Below, in pieces: positions 37,771 to 48,024 of a stretch of DNA of 64,000 nucleotides (its first letter is position 1; each line of letters begins with the position of its first letter). This DNA comes from Tetradesmus obliquus. Its lineage: Eukaryota > Chlorophyta > Chlorophyceae > Sphaeropleales > Scenedesmaceae. The notes below the pieces were generated by a model. It was not told the DNA's origin. It made no database searches and saw only the letters and a program-made list of their open reading frames with translations. The stretch is from contig CP126191.1 of the NCBI GenBank assembly GCA_030272155.1, positions 4,176,501 to 4,240,500 of the forward strand. The letters are read 5' to 3'. A program made the translations under genes and the position numbers.

Positions 37771-38091
37771 TCATCATCATGTTACCTATCGAGCCATAGC
37801 ATCAACGCCATCGGCCCCGCGCCCCAACGGAGCAGCAACAGCAGGGGGTACACCATCATGTTTGCTACCAAGTGTGCTGAAAGGTGCAACCAAATGCAGC
37901 AGCAGCTGTGACGATCGTGACACTGCAATTTAGATTAAGGCACACCGCTTGCTTTGGCAAGCATTGGACGCCAGCCAGGTGTTGCAAGTGAGGTGCCCTG
38001 GTTCAAAACAAGAAGCTCACGGTGCGCTACTCACCGACACAACTGGCCTGTTCTGCTTCAGTTGTTGTAACTGAACTGCCATTGGAATTCC

Positions 38092-38180
38092 AGGTGCGCG
38101 TGTACAAGCGTCTCTCATTGGAAACTCAGGTGCGCGTGTACAAGCGTCTCTCATTGGAAACTCAGGTGCGCGTGTACAAG
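38092..38180. repeat. 36 bp tandem repeat, about 2.5 copies
   Basis: The core GTGCGCGTGTACAAG recurs at exactly 36-base spacing three times, separated twice by CGTCTCTCATTGGAAA. It lies about 100 bases beyond the MIF stop codon, so it may be part of that 3' UTR. Confidence 0.9.
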
Positions 38181-38280
38181 CCGCCTGCTATGTGCTCTCA
38201 GCCATCATGGCTGATGGCATCACTCGGGTCGCATTGTGCGGTGTGTGCAATGCCTTGCCCAGAACAGATCTGCCAAACGC

Positions 38281-39898
38281 TCAGAAGGTCGACCCATTCC
38301 AGCCAAAGTCGCTGCGGCCCACATCCACAAACTGCACGGCGCAGCAGCAGCAGCAAAGGGCAGGAAGCGCAGCAGATGTGTCCATACGTCAGCAGAAGCA
38401 GTGCCCGCAGCGCGACAGCGGTGCTGTTTAATTCGCTGCATGTCCCTGCCTCAAGCAAGCCACAGCCACAGCAGACAAAGTTGCGGCTCCCGGCAGCGTT
38501 GGCTGATGCTGCAATTGTGAACTGCTGTCTGCAGGGAGCACTGGCTCCTGGCAGCTGCACAACCCCACAGCATCTGCACTGGCAGTCCATGCACACCAGC
38601 AGCTGATTGTTGATACTGGCTGCCTGCACGTACCGCATACCAAGCAATGCGACGCTGCTGCTGCTGCTGTTGCTGCTCACGTTGAGATAAAAGCGGCTGG
38701 GGTCCACGTTGAGCTTCTGCTGCAGCACCGCTGCAATGGCTGCTGATATGGCCTTGTTCTTCTCCCCGCCAATGGCCCCGATGGATATGAGCTCCCCGTA
38801 TGCACACGGCGCCTCTGCAGCCATGAATTCATGTATATTCAGCAGCACATTGACAGGGTGCGACAGTGCCGTAGCTATGGCTTGATTGCTAGCATGATGG
38901 TAGGGCGAAGCGTGCTGCTGCTGAACGCACCCTGTGACAGGCCAGTCAACAGATCTTTGTGCAGCCTGGTAGTGACCATTGCCTAGGTGTAACTCGGTGG
39001 TGCGAATGGGCTGGTGTAACCGGGTGGTGGTGTAACCAGCACATGCCACGCACCTACTCCGCCGTAGATCATGGGCTTGTCTGTGGTGAGGCTGCACATC
39101 ACCCACTGCGGCAGCGCAGGGGCCAGCGGCAGAGCAGCGCACGCTCAGCCATGTTATCGACGTTATCTGTAGCAGGTTAAACGCCTGGTGACCACACAGA
39201 AGAAGAAGAAGAAGAAGAAGAAGAAGAAGAAGAAGAAGAAGAAGAAGAAGAAGAAGAAGAAGAAGAAGAGGGGTTACACGGTGTGCACAGGCAACTACGT
39301 TGCAACGAACACCCGAAAACACAGGAAAACCGCAGGAAGCTCAGCACAGACCGTCACTCATGTGAGGCCCAACCCCAGACAGTGCATTGTGGTTAGCCTT
39401 TCACCGTCACTATGTTAATGGTCAGAATAACATGAACGGTTGCAGCAGCGCGCGTGGTCACCTGCTCTGGCTTGCCTACTGAGGAGGCGACTGCCTTTGA
39501 CAGCGCCGTGAGGATGTCTGAGTTGTCCAGGGAGTTGCCTGGCACTGCAGCAGCATGGCAGGACACACAGAATCTAAATCTTTTGAACAGCATGTGGAAG
39601 ATGACAGCGTAGCTGTGTGCTGATCCATGCTTGCTCAGGCAAGGTGCCTGTCCCTTGCTCCAGCACACAGCAATCAAACCCGTTGTGCACATGCAGCTCC
39701 GGCACAGTAGGAGCTGACACACACAGGCTATATCATGTGGCAGAAGATGGATACGTTTGTTGCAGAGAACTAGTCATGTGCTGACTGTGCATTCTGTGCT
39801 ACTGCTGCTGCTACTGCTGCTGATGCTGCTACTGGTGTGCAGAACCGCAGCTCATGGTGAAAATACAGACCATTGGTAATGATGTTGCAGGTTGGCAT
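38281..39898 (-). CDS. MIF/D-dopachrome tautomerase family protein
   Basis: Small trimeric tautomerase fold. Five - strand exons, 5' to 3': 39898-39871, 39544-39462, 39105-39057, 38814-38681, 38331-38281. They give 114 aa, the typical family length. The N-terminus is MPTCNIITN, so the catalytic Pro is present right after Met. Other family signatures: ILTALSKAVASSVGKPE, VMCSLTTDKPMIYGG, APCAYGELISIGAI, NKAISAAIAAVLQQKL, and the C-terminal FVDVGRSDFGWNGSTF, which is close to plant MIF-like proteins. Human MIF also has a CxxC oxidoreductase motif; the Cys here do not form an obvious CxxC. Plant homologues are cytosolic or peroxisomal; no targeting signal is evident here. Intron 2 holds a long GAA/TTC repeat. 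Confidence 0.93.
39198..39269. repeat. (GAA)24 microsatellite in MIF intron 2
   Basis: About 72 bases of pure AGA/GAA on the + strand, which is TTC/CTT in the sense of the MIF gene. It lies inside the intron between 39461 and 39106, about 90 bases before the exon 3 acceptor. Confidence 0.95.
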
Positions 39899-41350
39899 CT
39901 TGCTTGTTGTGAAAGAGGACAGGCGCACGCGCTTGCCAGTGTCGCGCTCAGTGAGGCAGTAGTGAGAAGGCGAACAACCGTTGAGTCGACAAAGCAGCAG
40001 CAGGAAACTCGCACAATGGGCTTTGGGTAGCTGCCATACATAAACGACCCAGGCAACGACACACCTGATGATGCCCTCCTGTCAGTTACAGTTGTGCAGC
40101 CTGCACAGCCCTGAGGGCTTTGATATTCAAGGGATATCACGTGCATGCAGCTCAATCATTAGGCTTTAGAAACGCTCGTACAGGACCTATACTGGACGCA
40201 GCGGAGGGCAGTAGGAATAGTTGCAGGTGGACAATCATGACAACCAGGGAACGTGGCTGCTGCCTGAAGCATCGTTTGAATAGTTGATAACTGCTGCACG
40301 CAAAGTGCAGCTCCTCCCAGCAACATGGGAGGAGGCTGATACGCATCAATCACCAGATCAGTTCACGCCTGATACAGCCCTACCAAGGACTGCTGTGCAA
40401 CAGGCACTACCACCTATCAAGCAGTGCAAGCTACATGAAGATGCATCACCACAGTTCACCAGAACACACGCAATCAACGGACAGGACTGCCACATCTGAG
40501 AGACGTTGGCTGCTGGCCCAAATCGAAACAACCTAGCCACAGCTGCTGGTACACAAAGTCAACCCGTTGGCGCACCAGCCATGCAGCGACTGGCACCACA
40601 CAGCAACCCAGCAAACAGCAGCAGACCACCAAGCTGGGGCCTGGCTTGCGACATTGCCTACTGCCAAACTGGACACCAGCTTGCCCTGGGCTCACCAGCA
40701 GTGCTCACCATGAAGGCACAGCCACCAACTTGAGCACTGCTACTAGCACGCAGCCAACTGCTGAAACTGCAACAACTCCAAATGAAACAGAAACAGAAAC
40801 AAGGCTCCGAGTGAGAAGAGGCTGCCACATCAGCCGTGCTCTGCCGCCAAATGCTGCTGACAGAAAGCGCACTGCAGCAGCAGCTACAGCTAGCCTGCCA
40901 GGAGATGCAACCGAGGCAGGCAGGCTGCAGCAGGCGTCCAAACACCGCTTTCATTTAATAAGACAGCACCGCATACCGGCAACTGCCATTCAAGATACCA
41001 CCATGCTGTGGGGCGTACCAACCACAGCCTAACAAAACGCAAGGCAACGGCCTGCCGTAACGTACAGCGGCGTGTCAATAACACCTTGGCAGTTCTAGCT
41101 CAACCTGCAAGAGTGCACCACCTGCCTGGCAAAAGTAAAACACAACGCATGCAGCAGCACACAGCTTACGCACAGCATACTGCACAAGGCAGCAGCTGCA
41201 AGAGGTTGACACTACTCCACTCCAGAGCCCCAAGTACCAAAGTCCTGCACGCACGTGCACGTGCATTGCTGCTCAGTGCTGCGTGAAGAGGTACCTGCTG
41301 CTGCTGCTGCTGCTGCTGCGCCTGTTGCTGTGTGCTGGCATTGCTGCTGC
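39899..41350. other. MIF upstream region and PP2C 3' flank
   Basis: About 1.45 kb without a supported gene. Between about 40160 and 41160 the + strand is notably A+C rich (G+T rich on -), as expected for non-coding transcript of the - strand phosphatase gene. Thr/Ala/Gln-rich + frames here (40284-40499 and 40646-41032) follow from that composition and have no motif. Confidence 0.5.
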
Positions 41351-41765
41351 TCACAGCTTGGCTGCTGGCAGAGTGACGTAACTGACCACCACAGTGATGT
41401 CATCCATCTGCATTGCAGCAGCAGCAGCAGCAGCAGCAGCAGGCCAGAGGCAGGTGTCAGGTCAGCAGGTTCGTACAATATCAATACACAACAAATGTGC
41501 ATCTGGCGAACGAGCGCGTGATACAGCTACCAAGCACAGTTGAGAAAGCAACTCACGCATTGGGAAGGCCCTGGCCCGAGCACACGCACAAACTCACAAC
41601 TGCTGTGGCTACTGGCACTGCTGCCAACATCTAGCTGCTGCTGCTGCTGCTGCTGCTGCCATCGCCGCGCACCTTTCCCCCCAGGTAGACGTATCCCGCC
41701 TGGATGGCTGCATAGCTGAAGGGCGAGTGGTACTTGGCGTCAGAGGCGCGCATGCGGGCGTACCT

Positions 41766-41801
<36 letters not shown>

Positions 41802-42796
41802 AAGAAAAGGCAGCATGGACGGTCAGCAGATGGCCGCACTCTCTGCTGCACAGCAAACTAGCAGCTCTGAAGTTGCCAGCTTTGCAAGGCAGCGACAGGG
41901 GTGCAGATGGATCCTGTTGGGCACACATGCAGGCAAGCTCTGTGTGTATGAAGCGTCACAGAACGCCCCACCAAGCCCCCAGCACTGCAATGCAGCAGCA
42001 ACAAAGCACAGCGCCAGCGCCAGCGCACCTGCACAGCACTTGTGCCGCAGTGGTGGCTGTCTCTCCCTTGTCCCTGCACTTGCTGGCGATGGTAGCGGCC
42101 TCCTCAGCAAATATGTTGTCCCACAGGCCATCACTGCCGGTGACGATGATGTCGCCAGGCTGCAGCTGCAGGTCAAAGCGCTGCATTGCGGAACATATTG
42201 CAGGACAGCGGCAGCAGCAGCAGCGGCAGCAAACACAACGCGGTTGTGTCAGCATGTGCCACCAGGCTGCAGCTGCAGGTCAAAGCGCTGACGCACGATC
42301 AAAAAGCAAGGCAGCAGCAGTAGCAGTAGCAGCAGCAGCAGCAGCAGCAGCAGCAGACACAATGCAGTTGCTGTCAGTGGGTGCATGTGCACTTCTGCGT
42401 CAGCAACACACGTACAGCTGCTGACAGCAATGCTGCGGCCCCTTCTTTACTCACCACAGACTGCTAGCGACACCTTGCTGCTAGCACTGCACCCATGCGT
42501 GTGCTAGCAGGCAGGCAGGCCAGCATGCAACTGAACCAGCAGCTTGCCTATGATAAATAAATAATATAAAAATATACACAAACCGCCCTCACCATGGCCG
42601 CCTGCGGCTGGTCGCTCATGGAGTCTGCGCTGCCCAGCTGGAAGGGGAAGTTGAAGTTGTGCTGCTGCTGCGGGCACTGGAAGCTGGCCACGCCGTCCCG
42701 CACCAGCACAAACCCGGAGTCGCCCAGGTTGGAGGCGGACAGTGTGGTGCCGTTCACCACCAGCACACACGCAGTCGACGAGCCTGCACATGATGA

Positions 42797-42832
<36 letters not shown>

Positions 42833-44826
42833 CAGGGTGAGCAGCAGGGTGAGCAGCAGGGTGAGCAGCAGGACATGCACTGTGCATGCAATCATCATCA
42901 GTCGCTGCACCGCCTCAGTAGCTTCCAGGCAGAACAGATGCACGCCACAATAGCGCCAGCATCATCAACAGCAGCAGCATCAACAAATGTGCCTCGCCCT
43001 GCACATTGGTGCGTTACAGCATTGTACACTCACCAGCCACGCACTTACTCAACCTGCCTGCACCACTGCCTCAGCAGCTGCTTCGAATGCTATTACGCAA
43101 CACCATCAGCATCATCCACAGCAGCAGCACCAACCCCCCTCACCCTGCACATTGGTGCGGTAGAAGGCCGACTCCAGGATGGCCTGTGGGGACAGCGTGC
43201 CAGCCGCCACGTCATCAGTGGACGCATCAGCAGCCTCCTTGGCATGCACCATCAGCAGACGCGCGTATGCGCCCGCGTCAACACCGATCTCAGCCTGCAG
43301 GGTTGCAGGAATTGTAGATTTTGCAGGGCAGGCAGCGCAACACATAAGCAACAGACACGTGTGGGACGGCAGGAGGACGCTTGCATGCAACGCTGCGCCC
43401 AAGTTCACGAGGCGCACTGCTCCACATGCCCGGTGCACATGCCGAGAAACCAACTGAGCTTTGAAACATCTGGCGATGCCAGCAAGCAACGCAATAATGC
43501 ACCAGCAGCAGCAGCAGCAGCAGGCTCACCCAGCCGCCCACGCCGTCAGCCACGCCCACTGCAGCCTGATGCTCAGAGATGAAGAAGCTGTCCTCCCCGC
43601 CCCTGTGCGCCTTGTCAGGGTGCGGCAGCATCGCAGCACCACTCTGCAGCAGCAGCCGGATGGCAGGCCCAGCTCCATTGCCGCTGGTACCCTGCGCCTC
43701 ACTACTGCTGCTGCTACTTTCACTGGCGGGCGCAGCGGCGCTGCTGCTGCCGTCCGTGCTGCTGCTTTCACTGTTGGCTACTTCTGCAGGTGTTGCTGCT
43801 GCTGCTGCTTCAATTGCGGGCTCTGCTTCTGCTGGAGCTGGTGCTGCATCCTCAGCAGCAGGAGCAGCAGCTAGCGCTGCTGAGTCAGCAGTTGCTGCTG
43901 CCTCTGCTGGAGCCACAGCTGCCTCTGCAGCTACAGCAGCAGGCTTGGTAGTGCTGCTGGAGCTAGCACCGCTGCTGCTGCTGCTGCTGCTTGACGGGCT
44001 AGTAGCTGCTGCTGCTGCTGGTGGCACTGCTGCTGCTGCCTCCGGCTTGCCGTTACTGCTGGGCGTACCTGCCGGTGCTGCTGCTGCTGCTGCATCTGTT
44101 GTTGAGTGCCCGTTCAGCTGTGCTGCAGCTGTGAAGTAGCTGCCTAGGTCACTGGCCAGCACCCCGCCTGAAGACCCAGCAGCAGCCTTTACAGCAGGCT
44201 CTGTTTCCACCACCGTGCTGGTGCCTAGTGCGCTGGGGTTGACGCGAAGGCTGTTCACGCCGCTGTTACTGTTGCTGCTGTTGCTGTATGGCAGGGTAGG
44301 TGCTGCTGGTGGTGAGGCCAGCGCATCCTCTGAGTTTAAGGAGCGAGCCCATACGTTGACCTTGCGCTGCAGGTGCAGTGGCATCACGGGCCAAGCCTGC
44401 AGGAAGCACCACAACAATGCACACATGATGCACCTGTGCATGCAGAGGCATGCTGGTGGGGGTTGCTGATGCTGCTGCTTGGGTAACAGGGCATTCAGCA
44501 GGATGCGAGGCTGTGTGCTTGTCAGAACGATGCCTCAAGCATGCTGCTAGGCTCCTGATAGCTCATGCAACCACGGCCACGCACAAGAGCTCAGTGCTCA
44601 CCGTAGCACCCCCGCCTGCAGCCTGCAAGGGTCCCGCTAGCCTAGCGCTCGATCTTAAGCTAGAAATAGAGGAAACTGCCCGTGGAGGGCCGTGTAAAGG
44701 CACACAGGTCCTCATCACGATTGACTGCGTGCCAGTTGCGAGTGCCGATCTTCCACAGCTGCCGGTCTGCATAGCCAGGCGCGCTATCTGTAGTGTCCAC
44801 AGCTTCTTGCAGGCAGAGCTGCGCAT
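41351..44826 (-). CDS. PP2C-type protein phosphatase (PTC7/PP2C55-like), organelle-targeted
   Basis: Metal-dependent Ser/Thr phosphatase. Seven - strand exons, 5' to 3': 44826-44602, 44396-43530, 43294-43144, 42783-42593, 42180-42029, 41763-41673, 41407-41351 (577 aa). Exon 1 encodes a basic, Ser/Ala-rich presequence ([19 protein letters not shown]) typical of chloroplast or mitochondrial import. Residues ~95-290 are an Ala/Ser-rich linker. The compact C-terminal PP2C domain has [20 protein letters not shown] (metal Asp), [34 protein letters not shown] (metal Asp) and [14 protein letters not shown] (metal Asp at the last junction). These are signatures of the PTC7/PP2C55/PP2C80 branch, whose members act in organelles. 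The substrate cannot be told from sequence. An (AGC)n run on + (CTG in sense) sits directly at the exon 6 acceptor. Confidence 0.92.
41767..41800 (-). repeat. (CTG)11 tract at the 3' splice site of PP2C intron 5
   Basis: CAG repeats on +, CTG in sense, running into the CAG acceptor (41766-41764) of PP2C exon 6. Same arrangement as in the Deg8 and DTWD1 genes. Confidence 0.9.
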
Positions 44827-45317
44827 GCTATCATGAAGCTAGCGGTGTGCCAGTCTGTTCTGGCACTTGGTAGCCTGCAGCAGCATGCTAGGTTGTTGTA
44901 ATCCACAACCAACGAGTTGTAATGTAATCGGAAAGAGGGATCGATCCTTTGCATTGTCCGTGACGTGCCGCAACAAGAACCCTGGCAGGTCGGGGGACGC
45001 GCTGCGACTCCTTGACACCCAGCACGATGAGTCCTGCTTGCCGCTCAAACATGGCTACTGCGTGCCGCCAGGCATGAGCCTTGCTGCTCACTCACACCCC
45101 TACACGGTCCTGCACCTGCACATCACCCACTGCATGTCAGCAGCTGCGTGCATTGCTCCAAGTGTTGATGAGCACATCATTCAAGTGATTTTAGACAAGA
45201 ACGACGGGGTTGCACATCAAGCCGAGGGCCCCCTGGCAAGCGCTGTGCCAGAAACCTTGGTTGCTGCCTTGCTTGCTCATCAACGGCAGACGCCCCATAC
45301 AGCCACAACGTTACACT
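44827..45317. other. Intergenic region between PP2C 5' end and cupin gene 3' end
   Basis: About 0.5 kb, both flanking genes on the - strand. It should hold the PP2C promoter and the cupin 3' UTR. No gene seen. A TGTAA in - sense lies at 45311-45315, only 2-3 bases past the cupin stop, so its use is doubtful. Confidence 0.45.
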
Positions 45318-47188
45318 TCAAAGCTCGTATTTATCCATATCCAGTTCAACATCGTCAATGTCATCATCCTCATCCTTGCCACTCCTGCTCCTCCAGCTCT
45401 GCTGCTCCGCTTGGCCGTCCCTGCCGCTGTACTCCCGCTTCGTTTTGTACTGCGGGTAGAAGGGCTTGTAGCCGATCTTCTGTGCAAAAGGCAGCAGCCA
45501 GCTCTGTATGAAGTTCCAGGTGGCTGGAGGGATGTCTGTGGGCACCACCTCAGCATAGCCCAGGGTGAGCCACTTCTGCAGAGGGCTCACTGCCAGTGGG
45601 GACTCATAGTCATAGCCCAGGCCTGGCAGTGATAACAGCAGCAGGAATGCCAGCAACAGCAGCAGAGATATGTGTATTCAACCAGGCAATTTCAACATCT
45701 ATGCGGCATACATGCTCAGCATTTGCGGCACTGATGGCTGCTCGCCCTGCTGCAGCCAGGTGCCTGCCTCAGCAGCACATCACATACAACAGCAATACGG
45801 CTCAAGCCGCGGCATGATATCGTCATATTACCATGGCTGGCTAACACCAGGCCCTGGTGCAGCAGCCTTGCCGCACCCCCGCCGCACCTGCCAGCGTCTC
45901 GTACAGCGCCTCGCCGTGGCGTGCAGGGGAGTGCGTCACCTCCAGCAGCAGCTCGCTGCCGTTGGAGCCGCCCCCGGCATTGAACAGCGCATGCGCCTCG
46001 CCTGGGCAGCGCACAGGACAGGCAGCAGCGGCAGCAACAGCAGCAGCAGCAGACGGTTGTTGCAGGTGCTGGCCAAAAAGGTTGTCTCAAAGCACTGTGG
46101 TGGCTGTCAAGCTGCTGGATCTCAGCGTACGCCACGCTGCAAGGAACGGAACCCTGCTCTTGTCTACCTCCCTGTCGTCCCAATGACGCTGCTGCGCAGA
46201 TGCCGCTGCTGCGCTCACCTGGCTTGATCAGCACCTCCTCGCCCGCCTCTGCCGCCTGCACGTGGCTGTGGTGCCCGATGTAGTAGCCCAGCTTGCCAGC
46301 CTTCACGCGCACACGCTCCTGCTGCTGGCTGTGGTAGTGCGCTGCATCGGAGCCAGGCTTGCCTGCAGGGGCATCATGCAGGGTGCGCGGCGCACATGTA
46401 AAGGGAGAGTTTTCATTTTACAACATGTAAGCAGCGCTGAAGCTGGCTCTGGCACTGAAAGGCTGTATCCTACTCGGATGTGCGCCCTACATGTGTGGAG
46501 AGGGAGAATCAAGGGCTGGGCAGGATTGCAGAGTTAAGTGGGTGGACATCTGGCTGGTTGAGGCGCTGCGTGGCTGCAAAGGCTGTGCACCTGAATGATG
46601 GCCGCTTGGCTTGCATGTCGTTCCTGCAAGATGCTGCGGCGACTGGCAGCTGGTATGCTGCGTTGTGTGGCAAACTGCAAGGCTGCTGTTTGGATTCGTC
46701 ATCACTGTGGGTATAATGTAAAAAAAACTCATGGGCTCAGCAGTTGCAGCTGCCTTGCAAAGCGTGCCTTCCTGCACGCTGGTCAGGGTAGAGACCATTG
46801 GCGAGCCTGCCCACCTTTCACGAGGCCATATGCCGTGGGTCGTATCAGGACCTCTACTGTAAAGTACTCTCCTGCTGTATCATCTTTGCCCACCAGCACA
46901 CGGTATCGTGTACTGTTGCCTGTGCAGTACAGCAGCAGCAAGCAGCAGCAGCTTGCTGGGTGAGAATGCCTGCATCTGTCAAGCCTGCTTTGTGTGAGTT
47001 GCTTTCATTCCAATCTCGGTATCCGTTGCGCGGTTCCTACCTGTTTTAGCGTCCTCTATGTATATCTGATCGTTGAAGTTTGTCCGTTGCTTCCGCGACA
47101 CTTGGTACTGCACGCCCCCTGCTACAAGTATGATTATGCCTCCAAAAAAGCAAAGCTCAAACATAAACTTGGGTATCGGGAGCTTCAT
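45318..47188 (-). CDS. Membrane-anchored single-domain cupin protein
   Basis: Four - strand exons join in phase, 5' to 3': 47188-47041, 46362-46219, 46001-45888, 45622-45318 (236 aa). The N-terminus MKLPIPKFMFELC is followed by one hydrophobic helix (FFGGIIILVAGGVQY), then a basic flank, suggesting a single-pass anchor. Residues ~50-130 form a cupin_2-type barrel with both metal motifs. Motif 1 has His-Tyr-His, Glu and Gly in AAHYHSQQQERVRVKAGKLG. Motif 2 is complete in GEEVLIKPGEAHALFNAG. The ~100-residue C-terminal region (GLGYDYESPLAVSPLQKWL) matches nothing I recognise and ends in an acidic tail (DEDDDIDDVELDMDKYEL). Cupins range from dioxygenases to sugar-binding proteins, so the reaction is unknown. 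The start is the first in-frame ATG, immediately before the membrane segment. Confidence 0.8.
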
Positions 47189-48024
47189 GTTGAGCTCTGC
47201 CTGTAATCTGCTGCTCTTGAGGTGGGTGTGCAATGGCAAGCAAGCTGTCAGGGGTCTGATGCCACTCTCAATCGCTGAGGTCCAAGTCTCTATATGTGCC
47301 GATCATAAGCAGCAGTCACAGGTTTTGTTGGCCATGTCATGCACCTGCAGGCCTTTTGTGTTCCAAAACCCTAGACCCGCCAGTCGTGCCTTGTGACCTA
47401 ACCCCTGGAATACGTGTGCAGTTTGTCTCAGGCAAAGTTAATCTGGCCACATGTTACAGCATAAACCAGGCGACAACGGCATGGCATAATGCTAGCGCAC
47501 ACGTTGCAGGTTCAAATCAATCTCAGGCCCTGCCAGGCCAAGTGCCCTAGGGCAGGCCTGCCGGGGTTGGTAACCTGCTGTTCAACCGTCAACAGGGACT
47601 TCACACACTCTGCCCCACTGAACAAACAGTGTGCACTAAGCTGTTGGGCCATGCTTGGCAGCAGCAAGTGCCGCCTGCATATGATTCAGTGATGTTCAAA
47701 AATGACAACTCCGACACACTTCCAGTGTCTTCCTGATGCAGCGTTTCAGCTGCAGGGTGCAATCCTGCCTTCCAGCAGTACGAGGTGGAAATTGTGCAGG
47801 CTATGCTGATGTATGTACATGGGCCCTTCGTGCAGGGCCAAACGCTACAACAATTGGACATTACCTGTGACCAGGCTGATGCGAGGCACCCAAGCGGAGC
47901 TACAACACAACAACAATACACCAAGCTTCAGCAAAGAATCAATAATGTTCAGCTGCGTCACACAGTGCTGCGAACTACAATGTGCACAGCTCACCAGCGC
48001 AACAACTAAATTTGAAAGGTTGAG
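47189..48024. other. Intergenic region between the cupin and secreted-protein genes
   Basis: About 0.8 kb, both neighbours on the - strand. No supported gene. A GGTTCAAATC box near 47509-47518 looks like a tRNA B box but does not fold into a tRNA (see rejected items). Confidence 0.5.

Larger units (their letters stand above)
35635..38280. other. Convergent intergenic region (PPR-cyclin and MIF 3' ends)
   Basis: About 2.6 kb with no gene I can support. It contains the 20 bp TGTAA-bearing array at 37687-37770 and the 36 bp repeats at 38092-38180. Open frames here lack motifs. Confidence 0.5.

Noticed and set aside
38198..39322. A 374-codon single-frame - strand ORF with poly-Leu
   Set aside because: It runs through introns of the MIF gene and the CTT microsatellite; only the segments assigned to the MIF exons match a family.
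40646..41032. 128-codon + ORF rich in Thr/Ala/Gln as a possible gene
   Set aside because: Composition follows the A+C-rich + strand opposite the PP2C 3' flank; no motif, splice partner or promoter seen.
43579..44139. 186-codon + ORF of Leu/Ala/Ser (opposite the PP2C linker)
   Set aside because: It is the reverse complement of the GCA/AGC-rich linker of the PP2C exon 2; poly-Leu/Ala frames arise from the triplet repeats.
47455..47545. tRNA-like element: TGGCATAATG resembling an A box and GGTTCAAATC resembling a B box
   Set aside because: Assuming T8 at the start of TGGC, the T-stem halves (GCAGG versus CAATC) and the acceptor stem do not pair, so no cloverleaf forms.
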